Positions 7,873-15,641 of a stretch of 64,000 bases of DNA are shown here, piece after piece. The DNA is from Paenibacillus sp. URB8-2. Lineage in GTDB: Bacteria > Bacillota > Bacilli > Paenibacillales > Paenibacillaceae. Below the pieces are notes generated by a model. That model did not search any database, was not told the DNA's origin, and saw nothing but the letters and a program-made list of their open reading frames with translations. Location: NCBI RefSeq assembly GCF_013393385.1, contig NZ_AP023239.1, positions 3,286,001 to 3,350,000 on the forward strand. Reading direction: 5' to 3'. How positions within the stretch are numbered: position 1 is the stretch's first letter; every line of letters begins with the position of its first letter. A program made the position numbers and the translations under genes.

Positions 7873-9313
7873 GAGCATTTTGCATTAATCTGAGCCCTTG
7901 TCACACAAAGGAATTTTGAGCATAAAAAAGGACTTCACACCAACTTGGAGAAGTTTTTTGGTAACGACACCAAAACACTCAAGAGGAGGAAGCCCCTTTT
8001 GTATATTCTCCAAGAAAGTCTATTTTCCTTTGAAGAGCTTCAAAAAATCGAATCCAAAGAACGACTGCCCATCTTTTTCAGTGCATTGGACCTGAGACCG
8101 TACGCGAGACAATTGAGAAATCCTTCACCCCGGGGAGCGGATGGGCACTGCCGTCAAGGCATTCTTCGTGCATTACTCGCGGCTCCCTTAGAGAACATGG
8201 ATACGTTCACTGCCCTAGCGCGCAGACTGGAGTTTGACCTTCGTTTCCGTTACCAATGCGGACTTCGGCTGGACATTCCTGCCCCTTCGATTTCCACGTT
8301 AAGCCGGGTTTTTGCCGAGTTGACTCACAAAAGCCTTGCCAAGCAGCTGTTTGAGGATCTTGTGGCTCAGTGCCAAGAAGCTGGAATCATCGACGGCACG
8401 CATGTCGCCATCGACAGCGCAGCCATTCACGCCTATGAGAAAAAAGAACCCAAGCGAAAAAGCGAACTTACCGGCAATGCCAACTGGGGAGTTAAACTCG
8501 ATACGTTTGGAAACAAAGTCAAGTGGTTTGGCTATAAGTTGCATCTGGCTGTTGATACCAAGAGTGAACTTCCGATTACACTAAAAGTTACACCTGCACA
8601 TGTGAATGATGGGGACGAGGGACCCACGCTTATAAAGCAATCCGTCGACCGATGTAAGACCCGATTCTTCATGTTGGATGCGGGTTATGACCAAATGAAA
8701 AACTACGAGGCTGCCCGAAACGTTAAGGCCCAAGCGATTATTCCCATGAATCCGCGGAATGAAAAAGAACCGCCTGCAGGCATAACCGCCAAAGGAACAC
8801 CTTGCTGTTCGATGGGGTTTCCGATGACGTATTGGGGACAGGAGAAAGAACGTTTGAAATTCCGCTGTCCGCACGCCACGGGAAAAGTCGAATGCCCCTT
8901 GGGCATGGCGGCTTGTTCTACCTCCAATTATGGCATGGTGGTCAAGGTCGACACGCAGCAAGACCTTCGCCGCTATGCGATGCCACACCGGGAAAGTCGG
9001 GGCTGGAAGGGACTCTACAACAAACGAACCAGTGTAGAACGATGCAATTCTCGAATGAAGACCTATTTAACCGCAGACCAATTGCATGTTTGGGGCATTC
9101 AAAAAGTTACGACTCACCAATATTTGAATGCCATTGTGTTGCTTGCTTCAGCACTTGCCATCGCGAAGCAACGAGTCCAAAACGCCGCTTGAATTTTAAG
9201 TTTCACCAAAATTCTGCCCGTCTGTCCTTTTATCGCTCAGCTCTCACAAGATTGAGATTTCGCTGTAGCCTAAGTCTGACTTTGAATCAAAATATGAATT
9301 ATGCAAAATGCTC
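7873..9313 (+). mobile_element. Complete insertion sequence, DDE type (IS5/IS1182-like)
   Basis: A 1,441-bp element with near-perfect terminal inverted repeats (GAGCATTTTGCAT at the left, its complement at the right) and a flanking 4-bp direct repeat ATTT (7869-7872 and 9314-9317). It carries a single transposase gene on the plus strand. The intact target duplication and open frame indicate a recent, possibly active insertion, right at the end of structured repeat copy 1. Family placement rests on the transposase layout, not on a database match. Confidence 0.85.
7999..9192 (+). CDS. IS transposase (DDE, PF01609-like)
   Basis: A 397-residue transposase. I place the start at TTG 7999, nine bases after AGGAGG; the same frame is open from TTG 7945 but without a good ribosome binding site. 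The N-terminal DUF772-like region contains PSPRGADGHCRQGILRALL. The catalytic triad is visible as Asp in DGTHVAIDSA, Asp in FFMLDAGYDQ and Glu in TSVERCNSRMK. A cysteine-rich insert (CCSMGFP, CPHATG, CPLGMAAC) lies before the Glu, as in several IS1182-type enzymes. The frame is intact. Confidence 0.9.
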   Translation: MYILQESLFSFEELQKIESKERLPIFFSALDLRPYARQLRNPSPRGADGHCRQGILRALLAAPLENMDTFTALARRLEFDLRFRYQCGLRLDIPAPSISTLSRVFAELTHKSLAKQLFEDLVAQCQEAGIIDGTHVAIDSAAIHAYEKKEPKRKSELTGNANWGVKLDTFGNKVKWFGYKLHLAVDTKSELPITLKVTPAHVNDGDEGPTLIKQSVDRCKTRFFMLDAGYDQMKNYEAARNVKAQAIIPMNPRNEKEPPAGITAKGTPCCSMGFPMTYWGQEKERLKFRCPHATGKVECPLGMAACSTSNYGMVVKVDTQQDLRRYAMPHRESRGWKGLYNKRTSVERCNSRMKTYLTADQLHVWGIQKVTTHQYLNAIVLLASALAIAKQRVQNAA

Positions 9314-9317
9314 ATTT

Positions 9318-9420
9318 TAAAAAAACAAGCCCGCCAAAGCTCTGCAGTTGCCGTCCTGCAACTAAATGTGCAGTTCGGCGTTACCGGTCAAAGCCCGGCT
9401 GCAAGCGCTGGCGGCTTGTG
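9318..9420 (-). terminator. long terminator-like hairpin downstream of the DUF3939 gene
   Basis: On the minus strand CAAGCCGCCAGCG pairs imperfectly with a distal GCTTTGGCGGGCTTG and ends in seven Ts. An inner arm (CTGCA/TGCAG) extends the fold over about 100 bases. It directly follows the stop at 9421. Confidence 0.7.
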
Positions 9421-9876
9421 TCACTTAAAATGCTCACGGCGGTGGGTCAGCATCAATTCATCTTCCGTGATATACAGCGGAAATGGCGGCGTTTCCTTCA
9501 AATATCTTTGACTGGAAAGCAAGTGATAGTGAACCTCGGGAAGCGCTGCTTCTTCACGCAGAGGAAGCTTGCCTGTATCGCTGATATAGTTATCGACCGC
9601 TGACTGCACCATATCGAGAAAATAGGGAATGTCCTTATCCCCTTCCTCAAAAATTTCAAACGTTTCCCTAGACATATAGAACTTTTGCTCGGATCTTCCG
9701 CCCAAATAACGGGCCAGCCGGGACAAATCGATACTTTTGTCGTCCTTCATCAGGACGGTACGGTTGATTTTGGCGGGCATATCCAATTCGAATTGGCGAA
9801 CGGCCTGTTTAACATCCGGCAACGTTACGGTGATCTGGCTTGGGACGGGTTCTTTCTTAAACTTTTTAAAAAGCAT
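9421..9876 (-). CDS. conserved protein, DUF3939-like
   Basis: A 151-residue cytoplasmic protein. I choose ATG 9876 because GGAG lies nine bases upstream; the frame extends nine codons further to 9903 without a site. The product is highly charged, with the sequence MLFKKFKKEPVPSQITVTLP at the start, and resembles a family of unknown function found in Bacillus relatives (recalled as DUF3939). No membrane segment or catalytic motif is visible. It is monocistronic between the IS and the ArsR gene. Confidence 0.7.
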   Translation of the reverse strand: MLFKKFKKEPVPSQITVTLPDVKQAVRQFELDMPAKINRTVLMKDDKSIDLSRLARYLGGRSEQKFYMSRETFEIFEEGDKDIPYFLDMVQSAVDNYISDTGKLPLREEAALPEVHYHLLSSQRYLKETPPFPLYITEDELMLTHRREHFK

Positions 9877-9995
9877 TTCGAAAGACTCCTTTCTAGCTGC
9901 CATAGATAACGCTTACAATTCTATTTTATGCCAAACTCTAAATTTTAATCAACTAAAATTCTTACTGTCACAGAACCGTACGATTTATAAGACGA

Positions 9996-10592
9996 TTATT
10001 TGACAGATTCCCAATGCGTCCATATTTCTCGCGGATTCAACTCATACTTGTCGTTCTCCCTGTACATGAACTGATGCATGATAAACTCGCGGCGGATAGT
10101 GGCAAAGTCGTCATGGTACTGTTTGATGAAGGCGTTGATTTCTTTCTCGCTGTAGACCACGCCCGGCTTCAACTGTTCGACAATATGCTGCAGGGCGATC
10201 AGTTTCTTCTTGTATTGCGCCGGAATCTGCCGCAGACGGCCGTCCTTGGCGAAGAAATTGCGGATCACCGATTCCTTCAGATTCTGTTCCTTGCTCTCCT
10301 CTTCCATCTCACTTGCCCCCTTGTCAAAAATAAACCGCAGCGACGCCTCCCCGCCATTCCGGATAAACTCCGGATTCAGCGTAAAGTAAACGGTGTTCTT
10401 GTCGCGGCGTTCCTTGATAAGCGCTGCCGAGCGCAGTTTGGCCGCATGATGCGTTACCGTAGGCTGCGACAGATTCAGCTTCTCCGCCAACGCCTGGCCG
10501 TGCATTTCCCCCTTCGACAGCAGCAGAAGTATGCGAAGACGGGTGGGATCGGCGAGAGCTTTATGATAACCAACGATTTTATCGAGCTGCAA
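9996..10592 (-). CDS. ArsR-family regulator with C-terminal DUF2087
   Basis: A 198-residue regulator. The start chosen is TTG 10592, giving MQLDKIVGYHKALADPTRLR, the usual N-terminus of the family, with AGGAGA nine bases upstream. The longer frame to 10667 would run through the promoter. The winged helix covers about 1-85 (GQALAEKLNLSQPTVTHHAAK recognition region). The C-terminal DUF2087 part (about 110-195) is the segment known from Bacillus YdfF-type proteins. An 18-bp palindrome overlaps the -10 box, indicating autoregulation. ypdA is divergent. Confidence 0.85.
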   Translation of the reverse strand: MQLDKIVGYHKALADPTRLRILLLLSKGEMHGQALAEKLNLSQPTVTHHAAKLRSAALIKERRDKNTVYFTLNPEFIRNGGEASLRFIFDKGASEMEEESKEQNLKESVIRNFFAKDGRLRQIPAQYKKKLIALQHIVEQLKPGVVYSEKEINAFIKQYHDDFATIRREFIMHQFMYRENDKYELNPREIWTHWESVK

Positions 10593-10622
10593 TGCGGACA
10601 CTCTCCTCTTTGGACGAAACTC

Positions 10623-10667
10623 ATTAGATATATATCTAATTATATTCAAAGAACGACCTTTAAGCAA
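10623..10667 (-). promoter_or_regulatory. promoter and palindromic operator of the ArsR/DUF2087 gene
   Basis: Minus strand TTGCTT (10662-10667), a 17-base spacer and TATAAT (10639-10644). The perfect palindrome ATTAGATATATATCTAAT (10623-10640) overlaps the end of the -10 box, a classical repressor position. Confidence 0.7.
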
Positions 10668-10785
10668 ATGAAAAAGCGCTAGCCCGTCTCCCCTGGAAAA
10701 AAGGCGAAAATTGAGGTAGGATTTAGTTTACACGTTTCAGACGTAGACAGAAAGTGCGAGGAAACTACGGGAGGTTGTCCGCTTT

Positions 10786-11790
10786 ATGCATGATGTGATT
10801 ATTATCGGAGCCGGGCCTTGCGGCTTGTCCGCCGCTATCGAATGCCGCCGGCAGGGCCTCTCCGCAATTATTGTGGAGAAGAACTTTATTGTCCATTCCA
10901 TCTACTTGTACCCTACTCATATGCAGTTCTTCAGCACCCCGGAGCTGCTGGAAATCGGTGATGTACCCTTTACGACACCGAATGAGAAGCCGTTCCGCCA
11001 CGAGGCGCTCGTCTACTACCGCAAGGCTGCCGAGAAGCACGGCCTGGAGATTGCCGCATATGAAGAAGCGACCGCTATCGAGCGGCTCGAAGACGGGAAA
11101 TTCGGCGTACATACGGTGAACCGGCGCGGCGAGCGCCAGACCCGGCGGGCGGCCTCCGTCGTGATATCTACCGGCTACTTCGACCAGCCGAACTGGATCG
11201 GCATTCCCGGAGAGGATTTGTCCAAAGTGACTCATTATTTCGGAGAAGCGCATCCGTACACCGGCATGAAAGTCGCGATTATCGGAGGCAGCAATTCGGC
11301 GGTCGACGCAGCCCTGGAATTGATGCGGGTCGGAGCGGAAGTCGACATGATCTACCGCGGGGACAGCATCTCCGGCAATATCAAGCCTTGGGTGCGTCCG
11401 ATCTTTGAAAGCATGGTGCAGAAGGAAAGAATCCGGCTCCATCTTTCCTCCAGAGTTACCGAAATTACGGCGGACACGGTAGTGGTATCCTCCGGTTCCC
11501 TGCAAGAAACCTGCACAGTGGACAATGATTTTGTTCTGGCGATGACCGGCTTCAGGCCGGACCGCAGGCTGCTGTCCTCGATAGGTGTCTTTATGGACGA
11601 CGATATGGATAAGCCCGTGTTCGATCCGGCGACGATGGAGACGAACATTCCGGGCGTATACGTGGCGGGTGTGATCGCCTCCGGGCGCAACGCCAATGAA
11701 ATCTTCATCGAGACGGGACGCCGGCACGGGACGCTGATCGCAGGGCATCTTGCCGGGAAGCAGCCGGCCAGAGACAAGGAGCTGAACTGA
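10786..11790 (+). CDS. ypdA: YpdA-family putative bacillithiol disulfide reductase
   Basis: A 334-residue FAD/NADPH-dependent oxidoreductase. The FAD-binding GxGxxG is at residues 8-13 (GAGPCG), the NADPH-binding GGSNSA is near 166, and a C-terminal GVYVAGV closes the FAD site. The segment [17 protein letters not shown] is typical of YpdA, which is known to reduce bacillithiol disulfide in Firmicutes that make this thiol. An adequate GGGAGG site precedes the ATG. It is followed three bases later by the DUF441 gene, so they are co-transcribed. Divergent from the ArsR gene. Confidence 0.9.
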   Translation: MHDVIIIGAGPCGLSAAIECRRQGLSAIIVEKNFIVHSIYLYPTHMQFFSTPELLEIGDVPFTTPNEKPFRHEALVYYRKAAEKHGLEIAAYEEATAIERLEDGKFGVHTVNRRGERQTRRAASVVISTGYFDQPNWIGIPGEDLSKVTHYFGEAHPYTGMKVAIIGGSNSAVDAALELMRVGAEVDMIYRGDSISGNIKPWVRPIFESMVQKERIRLHLSSRVTEITADTVVVSSGSLQETCTVDNDFVLAMTGFRPDRRLLSSIGVFMDDDMDKPVFDPATMETNIPGVYVAGVIASGRNANEIFIETGRRHGTLIAGHLAGKQPARDKELN

Positions 11791-11792
11791 CA

Positions 11793-12236
11793 ATGGATTA
11801 TACTTCCCTGCTTCTTCTGGGGCTGGCTGGCCTCGGCATCATCAGCAGCAACTCGACTGTGACCATCGCCATGGTAGCTCTGCTGCTTGTGCGTCTGCTC
11901 GGTCTTCACCAGGCTTTTCCGTGGCTCGAAAAATATGGACTGACCGCCGGTATCATCATCCTGCTGGTCGGCGTCATGGCGCCGCTGGCAAGCGGGCGGA
12001 TTTCGCTGCAAACTATAGGCCAGGCATTCCTCCACTGGAAATCGCTGACGGCCATCGGCGTCGGCATCCTTGTCGCCTATCTTGGAGGCCGGGGAACGAC
12101 GCTGATCGGTAGCCAGCCGACGATTGTCGCAGGTCTGCTGATCGGAACCGTCATCGGGGTAGCCGTCTTCAAAGGGGTGCCGGTCGGACCGCTTATCGCC
12201 GCGGGCATACTGTCGCTCATTATCGGGAGAATGTAA
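11793..12236 (+). CDS. DUF441 (YeaL-like) membrane protein
   Basis: A 147-residue integral membrane protein with four to five hydrophobic segments and the conserved features of the DUF441 family: [17 protein letters not shown] near the start and [21 protein letters not shown] in the second half. The biochemical role of the family is not established. It starts three bases after ypdA and so is translated from the same message. Confidence 0.85.
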   Translation: MDYTSLLLLGLAGLGIISSNSTVTIAMVALLLVRLLGLHQAFPWLEKYGLTAGIIILLVGVMAPLASGRISLQTIGQAFLHWKSLTAIGVGILVAYLGGRGTTLIGSQPTIVAGLLIGTVIGVAVFKGVPVGPLIAAGILSLIIGRM

Positions 12237-12336
12237 TGGAATACACGCTTATTGACTTTTGTTCTGTACAGTGTTTTGATATTTTTAAAACGTATCTAAG
12301 GATTATTGCTGCACCCCGAACTTCAGGAGGATAAAG

Positions 12337-12852
12337 ATGTCTAGACAATTTATAACGGAAGCCGTGATGATGGCCATTTACGGCCAGCTGCTGATGCCGA
12401 AAACGCCGGTGGAATATATCGTTCCTTACACAACCATACTGGAACTGTACGAGCTCCGGGAGAGCGGCGAGCCGCTGATGAATATTCCCGACGACGACCA
12501 GCACGTCAAAGTCAAGATCGGCGAGCTGATCGCCTATTTCGAAGAACCGCTCAACCAGAAAAAAATCCGCCGCTGCCTGAACGTACCCTGGGCCAAAAGT
12601 CCGGCCATTCTGCTTGGAGAGCGGTCGCAAATAACGATTATCAACAGTGTGGACAATGCCAGCTACGGCGAGACGTTCGACCCGATTGAAACCGAGCTTC
12701 TCCTGACTTCGCAGCGGGAAAAGATTCCGATCCTGACCGACCAGTTCGAGATGATCCACCGGATCATCGACGGCGGCATTCCCGTGACAGTATACGATAT
12801 CGACGACTTTGAATTCGCCATGGAAGAAGAAACGTTTAGAAGGTCCCACTGA
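12337..12852 (+). CDS. conserved hypothetical protein, 171 aa
   Basis: A 171-residue soluble, acidic protein with an AGGAGG site before the ATG. The sequence ends in many charged residues (EFAMEEETFRRSH). Similar Paenibacillus proteins are often labelled ADP-heptose synthase in databases, but I see no nucleotidyltransferase HxGH motif or kinase motif here and do not accept that name. A terminator follows. About 100 bases separate it from the DUF441 gene. Function unknown. Confidence 0.65.
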   Translation: MSRQFITEAVMMAIYGQLLMPKTPVEYIVPYTTILELYELRESGEPLMNIPDDDQHVKVKIGELIAYFEEPLNQKKIRRCLNVPWAKSPAILLGERSQITIINSVDNASYGETFDPIETELLLTSQREKIPILTDQFEMIHRIIDGGIPVTVYDIDDFEFAMEEETFRRSH

Positions 12853-12891
12853 CGGGGCTTTCCATTCTTCCGCCGGGCACTGAAATGAAAA

Positions 12892-12937
12892 GCGGGACCG
12901 GGCAAGAGAATCTCCTTGCCCCGGTCCCGTTTGTTTG
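12892..12937. terminator. bidirectional Rho-independent terminator
   Basis: A strong stem (GCGGGACCGGGCAAG pairing with CTTGCCCCGGTCCCG) with a T-rich tail on the plus strand, between the 171-aa gene and the convergent HesB-like gene. Confidence 0.85.
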
Positions 12938-12997
12938 TTGTTTGGTGTTCCCCTGACATCCGGCATCCCTGGCCGCTTAAGAGAGAGACAGCCCCTC

Positions 12998-13336
12998 TTA
13001 CTTATTTGCGCTTGCGGCTGCTGTGGGCGCTTCTTCCCCGCCTGGCGTAGGCTCATACCGGTACTCGATGTCATCTTCTTCCGTAGAATAGACAATGGAT
13101 AGATTATACCCATCCATATACCACAGGTCCTGCTCCTCCATGTAAAATACGACACCTTCGCAGGCAGCTTCAAGCCCCGGACGCCCCGCAGGCTCCACGG
13201 CAATGCCCAGCGAGAATCCGGGATGAAGTCCGCCGCCCGAGCTGTACCGGGGAAACAGGCGGATGCTGACGCCGTCCGTCAAACCGAGTTCCCGCTTGAA
13301 CCAGGAGGCGGCTTCAGGACTGACAGAAATACTCAT
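12998..13336 (-). CDS. HesB/YneR-family protein
   Basis: A 112-residue HesB-like domain protein: MSISVSPEAASWFKRELGL, RLFPRYSSGGGLHPGFSLGI and a C-terminal YNLSIVYS. It is related to A-type iron-sulfur carriers, but the conserved cysteines of IscA (CGC at the C-terminus) are absent, as in YneR-type proteins, so Fe-S binding is doubtful. It is convergent to the 171-aa gene and divergent from the ABC exporter operon. The last ten or so residues are Ala/Glu-rich and probably disordered. Confidence 0.8.
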   Translation of the reverse strand: MSISVSPEAASWFKRELGLTDGVSIRLFPRYSSGGGLHPGFSLGIAVEPAGRPGLEAACEGVVFYMEEQDLWYMDGYNLSIVYSTEEDDIEYRYEPTPGGEEAPTAAASANK

Positions 13337-13449
13337 AAAGCTTCAACTCCTTTGTCTATTACTTTTATCATACCTTAATCCAAGCTCTATTCCAAACGCC
13401 TGCAGAATATAGCGAATCGTTAAAATTCTTTTTTTGTTCGAAAATATGT

Positions 13450-13479
13450 TTGACAAATTTGCAGAGCCGGTGATAAACT
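13450..13479 (+). promoter_or_regulatory. SigA-type promoter of the bmrCD-like operon leader
   Basis: TTGACA (13450-13455), an 18-base spacer and TAAACT (13474-13479). It is placed about 55 bases upstream of a short leader ORF and about 360 bases before the first exporter gene. Confidence 0.7.
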
Positions 13480-13534
13480 CTGAGGTAGCGAAACGTTGCA
13501 AATTATTACCAATCTTAACGAAAGGGTGATCTCG

Positions 13535-13639
13535 GTGTTTAAATTTACGGATATTCATCACACTATTGTCGGCAGCCTTATCCAACCGAATACCGAAGCA
13601 GCCCTGCAGGTGAATCTTTCCCGGAAGCGCGCGTTCTAG
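13535..13639 (+). CDS. 34-aa leader peptide of ABC exporter operon (BmrB-like)
   Basis: A 35-codon frame from GTG 13535, with AAAGGGTGAT before it, to TAG 13639. The peptide starts MFKFTDIHHTIVG and ends NLSRKRAF. It lies between a promoter and a terminator hairpin that precedes two exporter genes of the BmrC/BmrD type. In B. subtilis the equivalent operon is controlled by translation of the BmrB leader peptide (ribosome-mediated attenuation induced by ribosome-targeting antibiotics). Sequence similarity to BmrB itself cannot be judged here; the assignment rests on position and layout. Confidence 0.6.
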   Translation: MFKFTDIHHTIVGSLIQPNTEAALQVNLSRKRAF

Positions 13640-13716
13640 CCGCTTTTGTTTCGGGAAGCCGAACATTTTCCTCGCCGGTGCTGTTACGCGCCGTGCGCAT
13701 GATACGTTTGAGAACC

Positions 13717-13753
13717 AGGCATATCGTCCGTTAACGGATGATATGCCTTTTTT
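13717..13753 (+). terminator. attenuator terminator in leader of ABC exporter operon
   Basis: AGGCATATCG and a TCCG-TTAA-CGGA inner stem pair with ATATGCCT and are followed by six Ts. A competing pairing of ATGATACG (13699-13706) with CATATCGT (13720-13727) would disrupt the stem, giving a possible antiterminator. Confidence 0.75.
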
Positions 13754-13836
13754 GCTGCCTACCGAAGCTGATCGATCCGGCTTGACCCTGATCTTATTGC
13801 CGACGCAAGTCCACCCTCGAAAGGAAGGGATTTTTC

Positions 13837-15579
13837 ATGTTTTCCGTGTTAAAAGATCTCGGCTGGTTCTTCCGCCGGGAGAAACGGCGCTATACGATCG
13901 GCCTGTTCGTGCTGATTATAGCGGGCATCATTGAACTGCTGCCCCCGCGCCTCTTGGGTTCCGCTATCGACGAAATCGTACGCGGCTCCATTACCGCAGG
14001 TTCTCTGATCAAGTATATCGCTATGATTATCGCTCTGCTTCTGATCATCTACTGGATTACCTACATATGGATGCGGAGCCTGTTTGGAGGATCGAACCTG
14101 GTCGAACGCCTGCTGCGTTCCCGCTTTATGAACCACCTGCTTACGATGACGCCCTCGTTCTTCGAGCGAAACCGCACCGGCGATCTGATGGCCCGGGCCA
14201 CCAACGACATTCGGGCGGTATCCGTTACCGTGGGCTTCGGCATGCTGACGCTCGTCGACTCCACCATTTTTTTCGCTGTTGTACTCTTTGCCATGGGCTT
14301 TCTGGTGAGCTGGAAGCTGACACTGGCGGCCGTTCTGCCGCTGCCGCTGATCGCAGTGGCCATGGTCATCTACGGCAAAGCGATTCATGACCGTTACACC
14401 TTGGCGCAGGACGCCTTCGGCGATATGAACGACCAGGTGCTGGAATCCGTTTCCGGCGTGCGGGTCATTCGCGCCTATGTGCAGGAGCGCTTGGATGAGA
14501 AGCGCTTCGCAGCTATAACGGATGACGTCTACCGCAAAAATATGGCCGTAGCCAGGGTCGACTCTTTTTTCGAACCGACGATCCGGTTCTGCGTGGGCCT
14601 GAGCTACATTATCGGCTTGACGTACGGTATTTATCTCGTTCTCCGCAATCAGATCACGCTGGGCGACCTCGTATCATTCAATATGTACCTCGGCATGATC
14701 GTATGGCCGATGTTCGCCATCGGCGAGCTGATCAATGTGATGCAGCGCGGCGGCGCTTCGCTCGAACGGATCGATGAGACGCTGAATGCCGTGCCGGATG
14801 TGCAGGACGTTGCTAATCCGGCCGCCGTATCCGATCCGGGCTTAATTGAATTCAATAATGTGACGTTTCGCTACCCATCGTCCACTATCGATAATCTGAC
14901 CGGCGTCAGCCTGTCGCTGTCCAAAGGCGAGACGCTGGGCGTTGTCGGCCGCACTGGCAGCGGCAAATCGACGCTGCTCAAACAGCTGCTTCATGAATAC
15001 CCGACCGGAACCGGCAGCATTCTCATTTCGGACGTTCCAATACAGAACATAGCGCTTGACCGTCTTCACAGCTGGATGGGCTATGTGCCGCAGGAACAAA
15101 TTTTGTTCTCCAAAACCGTGCGCGAGAATATCCAGTTCGGACTTGTGAACGCAAGCGACGACAAGATTCTGGAGGCGATTTCCACCGCAGCCTTCAGCAG
15201 CGATCTGGATACGCTGGAAAGCGGCCTGGATACGCTTGTCGGAGAGCGCGGCGTCTCTCTTTCCGGAGGCCAGAAGCAGCGGGTATCGCTGTCCCGCGCT
15301 TTTATCGCCGAGCCCGAAATCCTGCTTCTCGACGATGCGCTGTCGGCGGTGGACGCCCGGACCGAAGCGCGGATTGTCGATAACATCCGGTCTCAGAGAG
15401 CCGGCAAGACGACTCTGATTTCCACCCACCGCCTGTCCGCCGTCGAACATGCCGACCAGATCGTTGTGCTGGATAACGGGCGGATTATCGAGCGCGGAAC
15501 CCACGCGGAGCTGCTCGGGCTGAACGGCTGGTACCGGGAGCAGTACGAACGCCAGCAGGTGGAGAATAATCTTAACTAA
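13837..15579 (+). CDS. ABC multidrug exporter half-transporter, BmrC/YheI-like
   Basis: A 580-residue fused permease-ATPase. Six membrane segments span about residues 15-310; the nucleotide-binding domain follows with Walker A GRTGSGKST (about 372), Q-loop YVPQEQILF, signature LSGGQKQR, Walker B ILLLDDALSAVD and H-loop STHRLS. The signature is canonical. The residue after Walker B is Asp rather than the catalytic Glu (LLDD), a hallmark of the degenerate half of heterodimeric exporters. It pairs with the next gene. GGAAGGG precedes the ATG. Role: export of drugs across the membrane with its partner. Expression is likely controlled by the upstream leader. Confidence 0.88.
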   Translation: MFSVLKDLGWFFRREKRRYTIGLFVLIIAGIIELLPPRLLGSAIDEIVRGSITAGSLIKYIAMIIALLLIIYWITYIWMRSLFGGSNLVERLLRSRFMNHLLTMTPSFFERNRTGDLMARATNDIRAVSVTVGFGMLTLVDSTIFFAVVLFAMGFLVSWKLTLAAVLPLPLIAVAMVIYGKAIHDRYTLAQDAFGDMNDQVLESVSGVRVIRAYVQERLDEKRFAAITDDVYRKNMAVARVDSFFEPTIRFCVGLSYIIGLTYGIYLVLRNQITLGDLVSFNMYLGMIVWPMFAIGELINVMQRGGASLERIDETLNAVPDVQDVANPAAVSDPGLIEFNNVTFRYPSSTIDNLTGVSLSLSKGETLGVVGRTGSGKSTLLKQLLHEYPTGTGSILISDVPIQNIALDRLHSWMGYVPQEQILFSKTVRENIQFGLVNASDDKILEAISTAAFSSDLDTLESGLDTLVGERGVSLSGGQKQRVSLSRAFIAEPEILLLDDALSAVDARTEARIVDNIRSQRAGKTTLISTHRLSAVEHADQIVVLDNGRIIERGTHAELLGLNGWYREQYERQQVENNLN

Positions 15580-15641
15580 GAAAAACGAATTTTCACGTGA
15601 TAAGCAAAGGTCTACCATTCACCAGGGAGGTGCCATCCATC

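Noticed and set aside
12337..12852. Database-style label ADP-heptose synthase for the 171-aa gene
   Set aside because: No HxGH nucleotidyltransferase or sugar kinase motif is visible.
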